A stretch of 64,000 nucleotides of DNA from Vreelandella populi (GCF_003989825.1 NZ_RZHE01000004.1:186001-250000), one strand, 5' to 3'; shown: positions 49,876-59,989, counted from the first letter of the stretch. Translations and numbers: made by a program. The notes: a model not told the origin generated them from the letters alone.

Positions 49876-51348
49876 TTAACTAGAAGGCGTTTGAGCTTGC
49901 GTGGGTATATTGGCCTGCCACCCGCCGCCTAGCGCTTTAAATAACGTGGCGGTCGCTGCCAAACGCTCTCGCCGTACATCCGCACGATCGAGTTGGGCCG
50001 AAAGCAGCGAGCGCTCAGCGTCAAGGCGTTCCAGCATGTTGGTTTGCCCTTGCTCGTGCATCAGCACCGCCAGATCCCGAGCACGCTGTACGGCTTCAAG
50101 CTGGGCGTCTGCCGCCTCAGCCCGCTGCTGGCTGATATCGTAGGTATACAGCGCATCGCGCACTTCGTTAAAGGCGGTGAGCACAGTCAATCGGTACTGG
50201 GCGCTTGCCTGCTCCACCTGAGCTTCGGCGGTCTCCACATTGGCACGGGTGCGGCCGAAATCCAGAAGCGGACCAACGATCGAGGCCCCAAGCCCCCAGG
50301 AGCGGGCGTTGTCGGTAAAAAGATCGCTCGAGTCGGCCGCGACGCTAGCGATGGAGGCGTTCAGGTTGATCGAGGGAAGCCGGGCAGCTTCGGCCACACC
50401 CACCTGGGCATTGGCGGCAATCAGCGTAGCCTCGGCAGCGCGAATGTCCGGGCGGCGCTGAAGAAGCTCTGAGGGCAGAAGGTGCGGTAGCCGCCGGGGT
50501 TCGGCAATCTCCTCCAGATGCGTATCGCCGTAATCAAGCTCGCTCATCAATTCACGTGGGGTAAGCCCGACTAGAATCGCTAGCGCCCCTTTCAGCGTTT
50601 CCACTTGCTGCTTCACCTGGGGAAGCTCGGTGCGCACGCCACGCCACTCGGCCTCGGCCTGGCGGAAGGCGAGCTCACTGATATCGCCCACATCAAAACG
50701 CAACTTCTGCAGGCGGTAGGTTTCCTCGTAGGTGGCTTCTGTCTCCTCGAGAATCTCACGCTGATACTGGGCGCTCTTGAGATCGAAATAGATGGTGACC
50801 ACATCAGCAATTACGCCGATTTCGGCGGCATCCCGGGCAAACAGGCTTTCGCTGAACGTGGCCAGCGCCGCCTCCCGCTGACGGGCGAGCCGCCCCCATA
50901 GGTCAAACTCGTACTCGAGACTTCCTGCCAGGGAAAACTGATTGCTGGTCGAAGTGATCAGATCCTGCACCGGCTCAATGTCGATAGGAATGGACGCACC
51001 GGGGGTACGCTCGCGGGTAGCCTCGGCCTGATATCCTACGCTTGGAAACAGTTCTGCGTCGGCAAAGCCAAGCTGAGCGCGCGCCTCTTGTATTCGCGCC
51101 AGTTGGACGGCAAGTTCCAGGTTATCTTGCGTGGCGCGCTCTACAAGCTTGGTGAGCGCCGGGTCGTCGAACTGGTGCCACCAGTTGCGCCATTCGCCGC
51201 GCTCGGCTTGGTTAAGCTCGATATGCTCGGGCCAGGTCTCGGGAAGCTCGAGCTCCGGCGTCTGGTAGTCTGGCCCTACCATGCAGCCACTTAGAAGCGC
51301 CGCCAGGGCAACGCCGAACCAGCGGCTTTTTCTGAATCCCTTCTTCAT
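49876..51348 (-). CDS. Outer-membrane efflux lipoprotein (NodT/OprM family)
   Basis: ATG 51348 after GGAGAG gives 490 residues with a lipoprotein signal (VALAALLSGC, C22) and MVGPDYQTPELELPETW, the usual start of OprM-type factors. Two OEP repeats follow, with RRPDIRAAEATLIAANAQVGVAEAARLPSI-like central sequence split around helix pairs. It forms the trimeric exit duct of a tripartite pump. It is divergent from the adaptor and permease genes and shares their 24-bp palindrome region. Confidence 0.9.
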   Translation of the reverse strand: MKKGFRKSRWFGVALAALLSGCMVGPDYQTPELELPETWPEHIELNQAERGEWRNWWHQFDDPALTKLVERATQDNLELAVQLARIQEARAQLGFADAELFPSVGYQAEATRERTPGASIPIDIEPVQDLITSTSNQFSLAGSLEYEFDLWGRLARQREAALATFSESLFARDAAEIGVIADVVTIYFDLKSAQYQREILEETEATYEETYRLQKLRFDVGDISELAFRQAEAEWRGVRTELPQVKQQVETLKGALAILVGLTPRELMSELDYGDTHLEEIAEPRRLPHLLPSELLQRRPDIRAAEATLIAANAQVGVAEAARLPSINLNASIASVAADSSDLFTDNARSWGLGASIVGPLLDFGRTRANVETAEAQVEQASAQYRLTVLTAFNEVRDALYTYDISQQRAEAADAQLEAVQRARDLAVLMHEQGQTNMLERLDAERSLLSAQLDRADVRRERLAATATLFKALGGGWQANIPTQAQTPSS

Positions 51349-51446
51349 CAACTCTCCTTTTTTCAAAAGCTTAGCCGCACGCACTTATTAAGTTCACTTC
51401 AAGGTTTATCATCTGGAAAATTTAAACGACTGTTCGCCACTTTTTA

Positions 51447-51470
51447 AGCCACCTACTATAGTAGGTGGCT
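51447..51470. promoter_or_regulatory. 24-bp perfect palindrome between divergent efflux genes
   Basis: The half-site AGCCACCTACTA is followed directly by its complement TAGTAGGTGGCT, forming a perfect 24-bp inverted repeat. It lies 98 bp before the outer-membrane factor start and 52 bp before the adaptor start, where a repressor such as a TetR or MarR protein would bind to control both. The regulator itself is not in the window. No T-run adjoins it, so a terminator is less likely. Confidence 0.65.
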
Positions 51471-51522
51471 GGCGTAATACCACCACCATTGAACCATGTT
51501 AACCGCTTGCAGGGAGGCACGC

Positions 51523-52578
51523 ATGAAGCCGGTTTTTTTAGGGATATTTTTACTCATTGCACCTTTGATAATAACCGGCTGTGGTGATGACGAAGAGCAG
51601 CAAGAGCGCCCCGCTCAGGTAGTCAAACTCGTCGAGGCGAGCCAGCAAGAGATCTATCCCGGACGACGTTTCGTAGGCCGGGTCGATGCCCGAAGCACGG
51701 TGGACTACGCCTTTCAGGTGGGCGGGCGAATTACCGAGTTTCCCGCCATACAGGGGGCGGTAATACCCCAGGGCGAACTGATCGCCCAGTTGGATCAGAC
51801 CGACTACGTATTGCAGGTGCGCGCTTCTGAGGCCGAATATGAGCAGGCCCGGCGCAACCTGAACCGCCAGCGCAGTCTACGCGCCCAAGGGGCGGTTTCC
51901 CAGGCGGCGCTCGATGGTGCCATTGCCGAGGCCGAGCGTGCCGAAACCCAGCTCGACAGTGCCCGCCAGGAGCTTACGTACACCACGCTCAACGCGCCGT
52001 TTGATGCGCTGATCGCCCGGCGTCTGGTCGAGAACTACACCACCGTCCCACCCAATACCGAAGTCGTGCGCATCCAAGATGTTTCGGAACTGCGCGTTCG
52101 CTTCAACGTGCCCCAAGCCATGATGCAGCACCTGGAAAACGGACGACACTTCAGCGCCGAGGCGGAGATCGCCACCCTCCCGGGCCAGCGCATCCCCTTG
52201 GAGTACCGTGAGCACATTACCGAGCCCGACGAAGTCGCCCAGACGTTCGAGGTCGAGTTCGCCCCGGTAGGCAATGGCATTATCGCCCTGCCCGGCACCA
52301 CTGCTACGGTCTACATTCAACCCGAAGCACAGATTGACAGCCCCTTGATCACCCTTCCCAGTAGTGCACTGGATAATGACGCAGAAGGCGAGTTTCAGGT
52401 GTGGGTGTTCGACCCCGACGAAGGAGTGGTCAACCCCCAGCGCGTCAGCGTCGGCGAGATGGTCGATGACCGGGTGATGATCACCGCAGGCCTTGAAGCT
52501 GGCACGCGGGTGGTGGCCACCGGCGCGCATCTGTTGCGCGACGGCATGCAGGTCAAGCCGCTCGACGCCGCGCTATAA
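51523..52578 (+). CDS. RND efflux membrane-fusion (adaptor) lipoprotein
   Basis: ATG 51523 after GGGAGG gives 351 residues. The lipoprotein signal ends LIITGC (C20). Biotinyl-lipoyl halves flank a helical hairpin (about 95-140, EAEYEQARRNLNRQRSLRAQ), then TTLNAPFDALIARRLVEN and beta-barrel and membrane-proximal domains. It bridges the inner-membrane pump to the outer-membrane factor. The permease gene starts 9 bp downstream. Substrates are unknown. Confidence 0.9.
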   Translation: MKPVFLGIFLLIAPLIITGCGDDEEQQERPAQVVKLVEASQQEIYPGRRFVGRVDARSTVDYAFQVGGRITEFPAIQGAVIPQGELIAQLDQTDYVLQVRASEAEYEQARRNLNRQRSLRAQGAVSQAALDGAIAEAERAETQLDSARQELTYTTLNAPFDALIARRLVENYTTVPPNTEVVRIQDVSELRVRFNVPQAMMQHLENGRHFSAEAEIATLPGQRIPLEYREHITEPDEVAQTFEVEFAPVGNGIIALPGTTATVYIQPEAQIDSPLITLPSSALDNDAEGEFQVWVFDPDEGVVNPQRVSVGEMVDDRVMITAGLEAGTRVVATGAHLLRDGMQVKPLDAAL

Positions 52579-52587
52579 GGGGGCCAC

Positions 52588-55500
52588 ATGGATATTGCAA
52601 AGCGTTCGATCGAGAAACCGATCAATACCTGGCTGATCGTGGTGATCTGTCTGTTTGGCGGCATCTGGGGGTTCAATACCGTCGGCAAGCTTGAAGACCC
52701 CTCTTTTACCATTCCTTACGCCATCATCAATACCCCCTACCCCGGCGCCACCGCCGAAGAGGTCGAGGAGGAGGTCACCGAGCGTTTGGAGCGCGCGATT
52801 CAAGAGATGGAGCAGCTCGATGTACTCGACTCAAAATCGCTGCCGGGCCGCTCGGAGATTCAGGTCGAGATTCAGGACACATACGGCAGCGATGAGCTGC
52901 CGCAGATTTGGAACGAGCTGCGTAACAAAGTGAACGATGCCCAGGCTGACCTACCTCAAGGCGCTCTTGACTCTCAAGTGAACGACGACTTCGGCGAAGT
53001 GTACGGCCTTTTCTATGCGGTTACTGCCGAAGGCTTCTCTACCCGCGAGATTCGCGATATCTCAACGTTTCTGCAGCGCGAACTGCTTGCCGTACCCGGG
53101 GTTGCTCGGGTGAGCACCACCGGCGAGCGCGAGGAGAGTATCTACATCGATATCTCCAACGAGCGGCTGACGACCTTGGGCATTCCTATCGAGCAAGTGA
53201 TCAACACCATTCAGACCGAAAACGCCGTGGAAGATGCCGGTACGCTACGCGTAGGTGATCGTCAGGTGCGCTTGGTAGCACGCGCCAACATCGACAGCAC
53301 TACACTTCTGGAGTCCATCCGCATCGGCCGCCCCGGCACCACCGAGCAGGTCGCGCTTGCCGATATCGCCACCGTCTACCGCCAGCCGTCGGACATTCCC
53401 GACCATGTCGTGCACTACAACGGCAAGGCCGCCTTTACGCTTGGCATCGCCGGTATTGCTACCGAAAACATCATCGAAATCGGCGAGGCGGTAGAAGCGC
53501 GTATGGAGGAGCTTCAAAGCCGCATTCCCCTAGGCGTAGAGCTGAACCCGCTTTATGAGCAGCACAACGTGGTCAACGACGCCATCAACGACTTTTTGAT
53601 TAACCTGGCCATGTCGGTAGCCATCGTGATCGGCGTGCTGTGTCTGGTCATGGGCTGGAAGGTCGGCATGGTAGTGGGCAGTACGCTGCTGCTGACCGTG
53701 CTGGGCACGCTGTTTGTCATGGGTATTTTCAATATCGAGATGGAGCGCATCTCGCTGGGCGCGTTGATCATCGCCATGGGCATGCTGGTGGATAACTCTA
53801 TTGTGGTGGCCGAAGGCATGGTGACCAATATTCGCGATGGCATGAAGGCTAAGAAGGCGGCCAGTGCCGCTGCCAAGCGCGCCCAGATGCCGCTGTTCGG
53901 CGCCACCCTGATCGGCATCATGGCTTTTGCCGGCATCGGCCTTTCCAACGATGTGACTGGGGAATTCATGTTCTCCCTGTTTATCGTCATTCTCGTGTCA
54001 CTGATGCTGAGCTGGCTGCTGGCACTGACCGCGACGCCGCTGTTCGGTTACTACCTGCTGCGCAAAAAAGGTGAAGAGGACGAAGACGAGAACGAAAAAG
54101 AGGAAAGTGCGGACAACAGCGGACAGCAGACAGAAAGCGAGAAAGAAGACAAAAAGGGTGAACAAAACGACGCGGACAGCGAAGACAGTTACTACGGCGG
54201 TATTGTCTACCGCACCTACCGAATGCTGCTGCTGGCCGCCCTCAAGATACGCATTATCACTGTAACGGCCCTGGTAGTGTTAACCGGGGTATGCATGTGG
54301 GCGTTCACGCTGGTGCCTCAATCCTTCTTTCCTGATTCGAGTACACCGCTTTTCTTTATCAACTATGAGCTTCCCCAGGGGACTGATATTCGCGCCACGC
54401 TGCGCGATGTTGGAGAGATTGAGGCGTATATTCTCGAACATGAAGACGTGGTGTCGGTGGCAAGTTTCGTGGGCCGGGGGGCGACACGCTTCATGTTGAC
54501 CTACTCGCCGGAGCAGCCAAACACCGCCTACGCGCAGTTCATCATCCGTACCAACGAGCTTGACGTAATCGACTCGCTCGACCGGGAGTTCTACAAGGAA
54601 CTCAACGAACGCTACCCTAACGCCCAAGTGCGCACCCAACGGCTTCAGTTCGGCCCTGGCGACGGCGCGGATATCGAAGCGCGCTTTCAGGGCCCCTCGC
54701 CTGAGGTGTTGCGCGAGCTTGGCGACCAGGCCCGACGACTCATGGCGGCCAACCCGCTGTTGATTGATGAGCGTATCGACTGGCGCCAGCAAGAACTCAT
54801 CGTGGCGCCGATCATCAACGAGGAGCGCGCGCGCATCGCCGGTGTCACGCGGGAGGATATCGCCCAGACGCTACAGTTCGCCTCCTCCGGCATTCGCGCG
54901 GGCACCTACCGTGAGGGCGAGCACCTGATCCCTATCACCGTTCGTGCCCCTCAGGCCGAGCGCGACAACGTGGCGCTTTTGAGCGACCGCCAGATCTACA
55001 GCGAGGCGCAGCAGCAGTTCGTGCCGATCACGCAAGTGGTCGATGGCTTTGAAATACGCTCCGAGGAGGCGCTGATCGAGCGGCGCAACCGCGTTCGTAC
55101 CCTGACGGTGGGCGCCGAGCCCGACAAAGGGTATACCGCTGCCCAGGCGTTTGACGCCGTGCGTTCGGAAATTGAGGCTATCGAACTACCGCCGGGCTAT
55201 ACGCTTGAGTGGGGTGGCGAACACGAGAACTCGGGTGACGCCCAGGAGTCGTTGGGCCAGCAGCTACCAGTAAGCTTCTTGATCATGGTACTCACCTCGA
55301 TTCTGCTGTTTGGCAAGCTCAGACAGCCGCTGATTGTATGGCTGGTGGTGCCCATGTCGGTCTGCGGGGTCGTCATCGGCCTGCTGGTCACCGGCCTGCC
55401 CTTCTCGTTTACCGCCCTTCTTGGCATGCTGAGCCTTTCAGGCATGCTGATGAAAAACGCCATCGTGCTGGTAGATGAGATCGACGAGCAGATACGTTCG

Positions 55501-55740
55501 GGCACCGCGCGCTTCACCGCCCTGGTCGATGCCAGCATCAGCCGCCTGCGGCCGGTCTTTCTGGCCGCGGGCACGACGATACTGGGCATGATCCCGCTGT
55601 TATGGGACGCGTTTTTCAACAGCATGGCAATCACCATTATGGGCGGGCTGCTCTTTGCTTCCATACTGACCCTGATCGCCGTTCCTACGTTCTATGCGAT
55701 GTTCTTCGGTATCAAGCAGGACGAGGTCGATAGTCAGTAG
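52588..55740 (+). CDS. RND-family multidrug efflux permease
   Basis: 1050 residues with twelve membrane segments and two large periplasmic loops: N-terminal MDIAKRSIEKPINTW, NTPYPGATAEEVEEEV, MGMLVDNSIVVAEGM (containing the proton-relay Asp region) and GMLMKNAIVLVDEIDEQI. It is a proton-driven inner-membrane pump of the HAE1-like branch. An acidic low-complexity linker (about residues 493-536, KKGEEDEDENEKEESADN onward) lies in the cytoplasmic loop between the two halves and is longer than usual. Forms an operon with the adaptor. Confidence 0.92.
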   Translation: MDIAKRSIEKPINTWLIVVICLFGGIWGFNTVGKLEDPSFTIPYAIINTPYPGATAEEVEEEVTERLERAIQEMEQLDVLDSKSLPGRSEIQVEIQDTYGSDELPQIWNELRNKVNDAQADLPQGALDSQVNDDFGEVYGLFYAVTAEGFSTREIRDISTFLQRELLAVPGVARVSTTGEREESIYIDISNERLTTLGIPIEQVINTIQTENAVEDAGTLRVGDRQVRLVARANIDSTTLLESIRIGRPGTTEQVALADIATVYRQPSDIPDHVVHYNGKAAFTLGIAGIATENIIEIGEAVEARMEELQSRIPLGVELNPLYEQHNVVNDAINDFLINLAMSVAIVIGVLCLVMGWKVGMVVGSTLLLTVLGTLFVMGIFNIEMERISLGALIIAMGMLVDNSIVVAEGMVTNIRDGMKAKKAASAAAKRAQMPLFGATLIGIMAFAGIGLSNDVTGEFMFSLFIVILVSLMLSWLLALTATPLFGYYLLRKKGEEDEDENEKEESADNSGQQTESEKEDKKGEQNDADSEDSYYGGIVYRTYRMLLLAALKIRIITVTALVVLTGVCMWAFTLVPQSFFPDSSTPLFFINYELPQGTDIRATLRDVGEIEAYILEHEDVVSVASFVGRGATRFMLTYSPEQPNTAYAQFIIRTNELDVIDSLDREFYKELNERYPNAQVRTQRLQFGPGDGADIEARFQGPSPEVLRELGDQARRLMAANPLLIDERIDWRQQELIVAPIINEERARIAGVTREDIAQTLQFASSGIRAGTYREGEHLIPITVRAPQAERDNVALLSDRQIYSEAQQQFVPITQVVDGFEIRSEEALIERRNRVRTLTVGAEPDKGYTAAQAFDAVRSEIEAIELPPGYTLEWGGEHENSGDAQESLGQQLPVSFLIMVLTSILLFGKLRQPLIVWLVVPMSVCGVVIGLLVTGLPFSFTALLGMLSLSGMLMKNAIVLVDEIDEQIRSGTARFTALVDASISRLRPVFLAAGTTILGMIPLLWDAFFNSMAITIMGGLLFASILTLIAVPTFYAMFFGIKQDEVDSQ

Positions 55741-55746
55741 CCTTTC

Positions 55747-55780
55747 CCAGGCCACACACGCCATAGCATGCGTGGCCTGG
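55747..55780 (+). terminator. Hairpin after the RND permease
   Basis: CCAGGCCACACA pairs with TGCGTGGCCTGG (one G-T style mismatch) around a loop of about 10 nt, 7 bp after the stop. There is no strong T-run, so termination is inferred from position and stem strength. Confidence 0.45.
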
Positions 55781-56002
55781 AGGCGTTTGATGTTGCCATC
55801 TTGGATTATACTAAGGTGTGTAAGCGAACAGTTTACTTGCTCCATACTTACTTACACCTAGCCTGGTTTTATTAGCAAACGTCATATCAAGTAGTAATAA
55901 AACCAAACGAATAACCTATTATATTTTTTATTTACTTAAAGCTGCTTAAAAATATGTAAAATAACTACACAAGCCGTCCGTTTTCATCATGCAGAGGTCC
56001 TT
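55781..56002. promoter_or_regulatory. AT-rich control region upstream of edd
   Basis: Contains a perfect 10-bp inverted repeat GGTTTTATTA (55865-55874) and TAATAAAACC (55895-55904), an imperfect repeat around GGTGTGTAAG/CTTACTTACACC, and TGTAAAATAACTACA at 55955-55969. The last resembles the HexR operator that controls edd and glk in other gammaproteobacteria (about 12 of 15 positions by eye). AGAGG before 56003 is the ribosome site. Confidence 0.4.
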
Positions 56003-57895
56003 ATGCCGAGCCCAACACCTGCTACGTTACATCCTACCGTCGCCCAGGTTACCCAACGTATCCGCGAGCGCTCCCGGCATCGGCGGGCGCTTTATGAAGA
56101 CCACATGGCCGACCAGCATAGACAGGGCGTGCATCGTGGCGAACTCTCTTGCGGAAACTTGGCTCACGGCTTTGCCGGTTGTGACGTGCCCACCGACAAG
56201 AACCGCCTCAAGCTCACCAATAGCGCCAACCTGGGCATCGTATCGTCCTATAACGACATGCTTTCAGCCCACCGGCCCTATGAAGACTACCCTGCTATTA
56301 TCAAGGAAGCAGCACGCGGCATGGGCTCAACCGCCCAGTTTGCCGGCGGCGTTCCGGCCATGTGCGATGGCGTAACCCAAGGCCAGCCCGGCATGGAGCT
56401 ATCGCTTTTCTCCCGGGACGTGATTGCCATGGCAACGGCCGTAGCGCTTTCCCACAACATGTTTGATGCCACGCTGTATCTGGGAATCTGCGACAAGATC
56501 GTACCAGGGCTATTTATAGGCGCGGCACGCTTTGGCCATCTACCCGCCATGTTCGTGCCTGGCGGCCCGATGACCACCGGCCTGCCCAACGATGAAAAAG
56601 CCCGCGTTCGCCAGCTCTATGCCGAAGGCAAAGTCGGCCGTGATGAACTTCTGGAATCTGAATCCCAGTCATATCACAGCCCTGGTACCTGCACGTTTTA
56701 CGGCACCGCCAACTCCAACCAGCTAATGATGGAAATGATGGGCTTGCACCTGCCGGGCGCGTCGTTTGTTAACCCCGGCACGCCGCTTCGCGAAGCGCTC
56801 ACCCGCTACGCTACTGAACAGGCCATTCGCAATACCGAGCAAAGCGGCAACTACCGCCCGTTCTACAAGCAGATTGATGAGCGTGCCATCGTCAATGCCA
56901 TGGTTGGCCTGCTGGCCTCTGGTGGGTCTACCAATCATACCCTGCACCTGGTTGCCATGGCGGCCGCGGCGGGTATCACTATCAACTGGGATGACTTCAC
57001 CGAGCTTTCTGCCGTGGTGCCCAGCATGACCCGCATCTACCCCAACGGTCAGGCGGATGTGAACCACTTCCAGGCAGCTGGCGGCATGAGCCTGCTGATT
57101 CGTGAGCTGCTTCAAGGCGGCCTTATCCATGCCGACATTCCTACCGTATTCGGCACTGACATGACTGCCTACACCCAAGAGCCATTCCTTGAAGACGGCA
57201 AGCTCACCTGGCGCGAAGGCCCTGAATCAAGCCATGACTCAGAAGTACTCCGCCCGGTCAGCAATCCCTTCTCGCCAACCGGTGGGCTTACCGTGCTCGA
57301 CGGCAACCTGGGCCGTGGCGTGATCAAGATTTCCGCCGTCAAGCAGGCACACCGTATTGTTGAGGCACCTGTTCAACTGTTTGATGACCAGAATCAGGTA
57401 AAAGCGGCATTTGAATCCGGCCAGCTGGATCGTGATGTCATCGTGGTAGTCCGTTTCCAGGGCCCTAAAGCCAACGGCATGCCGGAGCTTCACAAGCTCA
57501 CCCCGTTTTTAGGCGTACTCCAGGATCGCGGCTTCAAGGTTGCCCTGGTCACCGATGGGCGTATGTCGGGCGCGTCAGGCAAAGTGCCGTCAGCCATTCA
57601 TGTGACGCCTGAGGCGGTTGACCGGGGGCCGCTCGCCAAGCTTCAGGACGGTGACATCGTGCGCCTGGACGCCGAAACCGGCGAGCTTAACGTACTAGTG
57701 GATGCAGCTACCCTGGCTGCCCGCCCCTTTGCGCAGGTCAATCTCGAACACAGTCATTTTGGCATGGGGCGCGAGCTATTTGGCGGCTTCCGCCATCTGG
57801 CAGCCAGAGCCGAAGAAGGCGCGGGCGTGTTTGGCGGTTTTGAAGCCGACGTCCTGTCTCGGGAACTGGAAAAGATCGAGCAGGAGGACCAATGA
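56003..57895 (+). CDS. edd: Phosphogluconate dehydratase (Entner-Doudoroff)
   Basis: 630 residues, close to the usual Edd length. [27 protein letters not shown] start (Cys likely an iron-sulfur ligand), [49 protein letters not shown] and [18 protein letters not shown] are the IlvD/Edd blocks. It dehydrates 6-phosphogluconate to KDPG in the cytoplasm. ATGA overlap with glk implies coupled expression. The KDPG aldolase eda is not next to it in the window. Confidence 0.95.
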   Translation: MPSPTPATLHPTVAQVTQRIRERSRHRRALYEDHMADQHRQGVHRGELSCGNLAHGFAGCDVPTDKNRLKLTNSANLGIVSSYNDMLSAHRPYEDYPAIIKEAARGMGSTAQFAGGVPAMCDGVTQGQPGMELSLFSRDVIAMATAVALSHNMFDATLYLGICDKIVPGLFIGAARFGHLPAMFVPGGPMTTGLPNDEKARVRQLYAEGKVGRDELLESESQSYHSPGTCTFYGTANSNQLMMEMMGLHLPGASFVNPGTPLREALTRYATEQAIRNTEQSGNYRPFYKQIDERAIVNAMVGLLASGGSTNHTLHLVAMAAAAGITINWDDFTELSAVVPSMTRIYPNGQADVNHFQAAGGMSLLIRELLQGGLIHADIPTVFGTDMTAYTQEPFLEDGKLTWREGPESSHDSEVLRPVSNPFSPTGGLTVLDGNLGRGVIKISAVKQAHRIVEAPVQLFDDQNQVKAAFESGQLDRDVIVVVRFQGPKANGMPELHKLTPFLGVLQDRGFKVALVTDGRMSGASGKVPSAIHVTPEAVDRGPLAKLQDGDIVRLDAETGELNVLVDAATLAARPFAQVNLEHSHFGMGRELFGGFRHLAARAEEGAGVFGGFEADVLSRELEKIEQEDQ

Positions 57896-58860
57896 GCCGA
57901 CCGGCCCTCATTGGCGACATCGGGGGCACCAATGCCCGCTTTGCCCTGGTAACCCCAGGGCAAACGTCGCCTCAGGATATTCTTAACCTGCCCTGCGCCG
58001 ATTATACGGGTGTGGTAGAGGCTGCTCAGGACTACTTGAGCCGCGTGGGAGCCACCGGCAGCAGCGCGCCTGTTGAGGCCTGCCTGGCGTTTGCCTGCCC
58101 GGTGCATGCCGAGCAGGTCAAGATGACCAATAACCACTGGCAGTTCCTGAAACAGGATGTACAGCAGGCACTGAACCTTTCTCTTTTCAAGGTAATTAAC
58201 GATTTCACTGCTCAGGCGTTAGGCATTCCTCACGTGCCGGATCAGGATCTGGTTAAGGTAAAGTCAGGCACCACCCAGGCACATGCATTGCGCCTGGTAA
58301 TCGGCCCCGGAACCGGGCTGGGCGTGGCAGGCGTTTTCCCCAGCCAGCGTGCTTGGATACCGCTTCCCACTGAAGGCGGTCATGTGACGTTTGCACCAAC
58401 CGACGCCCACGAACGCGAGCTTCTTGATGAATTGCAAAAGCATTATTCGCGGGTCAGCGTTGAGCGGCTGCTCTGCGGTCAGGGTATCGTGGATATCTAT
58501 ACCGCTTACTGTGCTCTTGAAGGCGTAAATCCAGGCTTTACCGCGGCTGCCGAGGTAACTCAGGCTGCCAATCAGGGTGATACGCTTGCTCGGCGTACGC
58601 TGCAACGGTTCTTGAAGATCCTTGGCGATGTCTGCGGTGACACGACGCTCACTATGGGTGCGCGTGGCGGGGTATATCTTTGCGGCGGCATTATCCCGCG
58701 CCTGCTGGACTGGCTTCCAGAAAGCGGCCTGTGCGAGGCGTTTATCAATAAGGGGCGCATGCATGCCTACAATGCCGATATTCCCATCTGGGTGGTTACC
58801 CACCCTTGGACAGGCCTTTTAGGGGCTGCCGAAGCACTGCATAATGAGGAAGTGTTCTAA
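57892..58860 (+). CDS. glk: Glucokinase
   Basis: 322 residues of the bacterial Glk family: phosphate-binding [12 protein letters not shown] at the N terminus, [13 protein letters not shown] with the catalytic Asp, [13 protein letters not shown] and [13 protein letters not shown]. It phosphorylates glucose with ATP, feeding 6-phosphogluconate to Edd through the usual dehydrogenase and lactonase. It is translationally coupled to edd. A relic of a second sugar kinase follows. Confidence 0.94.
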   Translation: MSRPALIGDIGGTNARFALVTPGQTSPQDILNLPCADYTGVVEAAQDYLSRVGATGSSAPVEACLAFACPVHAEQVKMTNNHWQFLKQDVQQALNLSLFKVINDFTAQALGIPHVPDQDLVKVKSGTTQAHALRLVIGPGTGLGVAGVFPSQRAWIPLPTEGGHVTFAPTDAHERELLDELQKHYSRVSVERLLCGQGIVDIYTAYCALEGVNPGFTAAAEVTQAANQGDTLARRTLQRFLKILGDVCGDTTLTMGARGGVYLCGGIIPRLLDWLPESGLCEAFINKGRMHAYNADIPIWVVTHPWTGLLGAAEALHNEEVF

Positions 58861-58931
58861 TACGCGGGCCGGCCAATATAATATTTTGCTTGATACAACA
58901 ACGTTTCCTAAGAAAACAAAAGGAACGCCCC

Positions 58932-59168
58932 ATGGTTTCAGTGATTGCTTTTGGCGAAGCGCTGGTCGATATGCTTTCAAGCCGCCTGGGACACGCATTT
59001 GATCAACCCGAAACCTTTACCCTCTATGCAGGCGGGGCGCCTGCTAATGTAGCAGTCGCTTGTGCACGTCTTGGCATACCCAGCCGCCCTACCCCCCCAT
59101 ACTGACATCAAGGCGCTACGCTCGAGCTGATGAAAAAATTGCCCGAGGGGCAACTTTCGTCGGATTGA
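58932..59168 (+). pseudogene. PfkB-type carbohydrate kinase, internally deleted
   Basis: ATG 58932 opens VSVIAFGEALVDMLSSRLG and TLYAGGAPANVAVACARLGI, the unmistakable start of a fructokinase/KDG-kinase-type PfkB protein. After about 52 codons the sequence jumps to a Pro-rich junction and a stop at 59104. A short stretch reading GATLELMKKLPEGQLSSD then TGA (to 59168) could be the original C terminus. About 250 codons, including the GAGD catalytic motif, are missing. The sound ribosome site (AAAGGAA) suggests recent decay. Confidence 0.75.
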
Positions 59169-59170
59169 TA

Positions 59171-59185
59171 AAATGTCAGACATTT
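59171..59185. promoter_or_regulatory. Probable operator of the GntR/FCD regulator
   Basis: AAATGTC-A-GACATTT is a perfect 15-bp inverted repeat with a single central base, 40 bp before the regulator's ATG. FadR-subfamily GntR proteins often bind short palindromes of this kind at their own promoters. Assignment is from position and symmetry only. Confidence 0.45.
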
Positions 59186-59224
59186 AATAAGCTCTAAAAA
59201 TACCCGGCTACCAAGAGACGTGCC

Positions 59225-59989
59225 ATGACGTTGGACGCCTTACCTGCCCACCAGGGCGGGGCTGAAAACTTAGCCAGACTATTGGCCCGCGCCCTGCTGA
59301 CCGGCCACTGGCAGCCGGGCGACGTGTTTCCTAAAGAACTGGATATCGGCCGGCATTTTTCCGTCAGCCGCAATCAGGTACGCAATGCGCTGGCAAGCCT
59401 TTCAGCTGCCGGACTATTGGAGCGAACCGCCGGGCGCGGTACCCAGGTACGCGCCATGAGTGAATGGCACCTGCTGGACCCGCTAATGAGCGAATGGATG
59501 ACGGGACTCATAAATCTTGACCCGCAACTTGTGCGTGCAATCTACGCGTTTCGCTTTTCAGCCGAGCCTCTGGTGGCGGGTCTGGCCGCCCAGGCCGCCA
59601 GCGCTGAAGATATTGCCCGGCTTGAAGCCGCTTTTGAAGGTATGCAGCGCTCGGCAGGCCAGCCAGCAGCCCGTCACCAGCATACCGAGTACGACGTGGC
59701 TTTTCATGATGTAATCTATCAGGCCACGCATAATCTCGTCTGGCGCCAGATGGGTTATTTGTTGCGCCCATCAATCATGGCGCTTGTGCATCGTTCCCAG
59801 CACGATATCAAAACCCTGGACGATAGCTTGGCCCGTCATGGCCATGTACTGAAAGCCATTCAGGTCGGCGATGCGACTGCTGCCGAAACAGCAGCCCGTG
59901 AGGTGCTGCGGCGCACGGCTATCGATCTGGGCATTGTGCCCGACACGCTTTCCGATGGGGCTAATTTGTCCTCTTCAAGACATATGTAA
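59225..59989 (+). CDS. GntR-family regulator, FadR/FCD subfamily (dgo-type)
   Basis: 254 residues: a winged helix-turn-helix at about 30-85 (GDVFPKELDIGRHFSVSRNQ, then VRNALASLSAAGLLERTAGRG) and an all-helical FCD effector domain (about 100-235) with metal-site His in YDVAFHDVIYQATHN and ARHGHVLKAI. It precedes dgoD by 85 bp on the same strand and is probably the galactonate- or KDGal-responsive repressor of the operon (inference, by analogy with DgoR). The palindrome at 59171-59185 is its likely site. Confidence 0.85.
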   Translation: MTLDALPAHQGGAENLARLLARALLTGHWQPGDVFPKELDIGRHFSVSRNQVRNALASLSAAGLLERTAGRGTQVRAMSEWHLLDPLMSEWMTGLINLDPQLVRAIYAFRFSAEPLVAGLAAQAASAEDIARLEAAFEGMQRSAGQPAARHQHTEYDVAFHDVIYQATHNLVWRQMGYLLRPSIMALVHRSQHDIKTLDDSLARHGHVLKAIQVGDATAAETAAREVLRRTAIDLGIVPDTLSDGANLSSSRHM

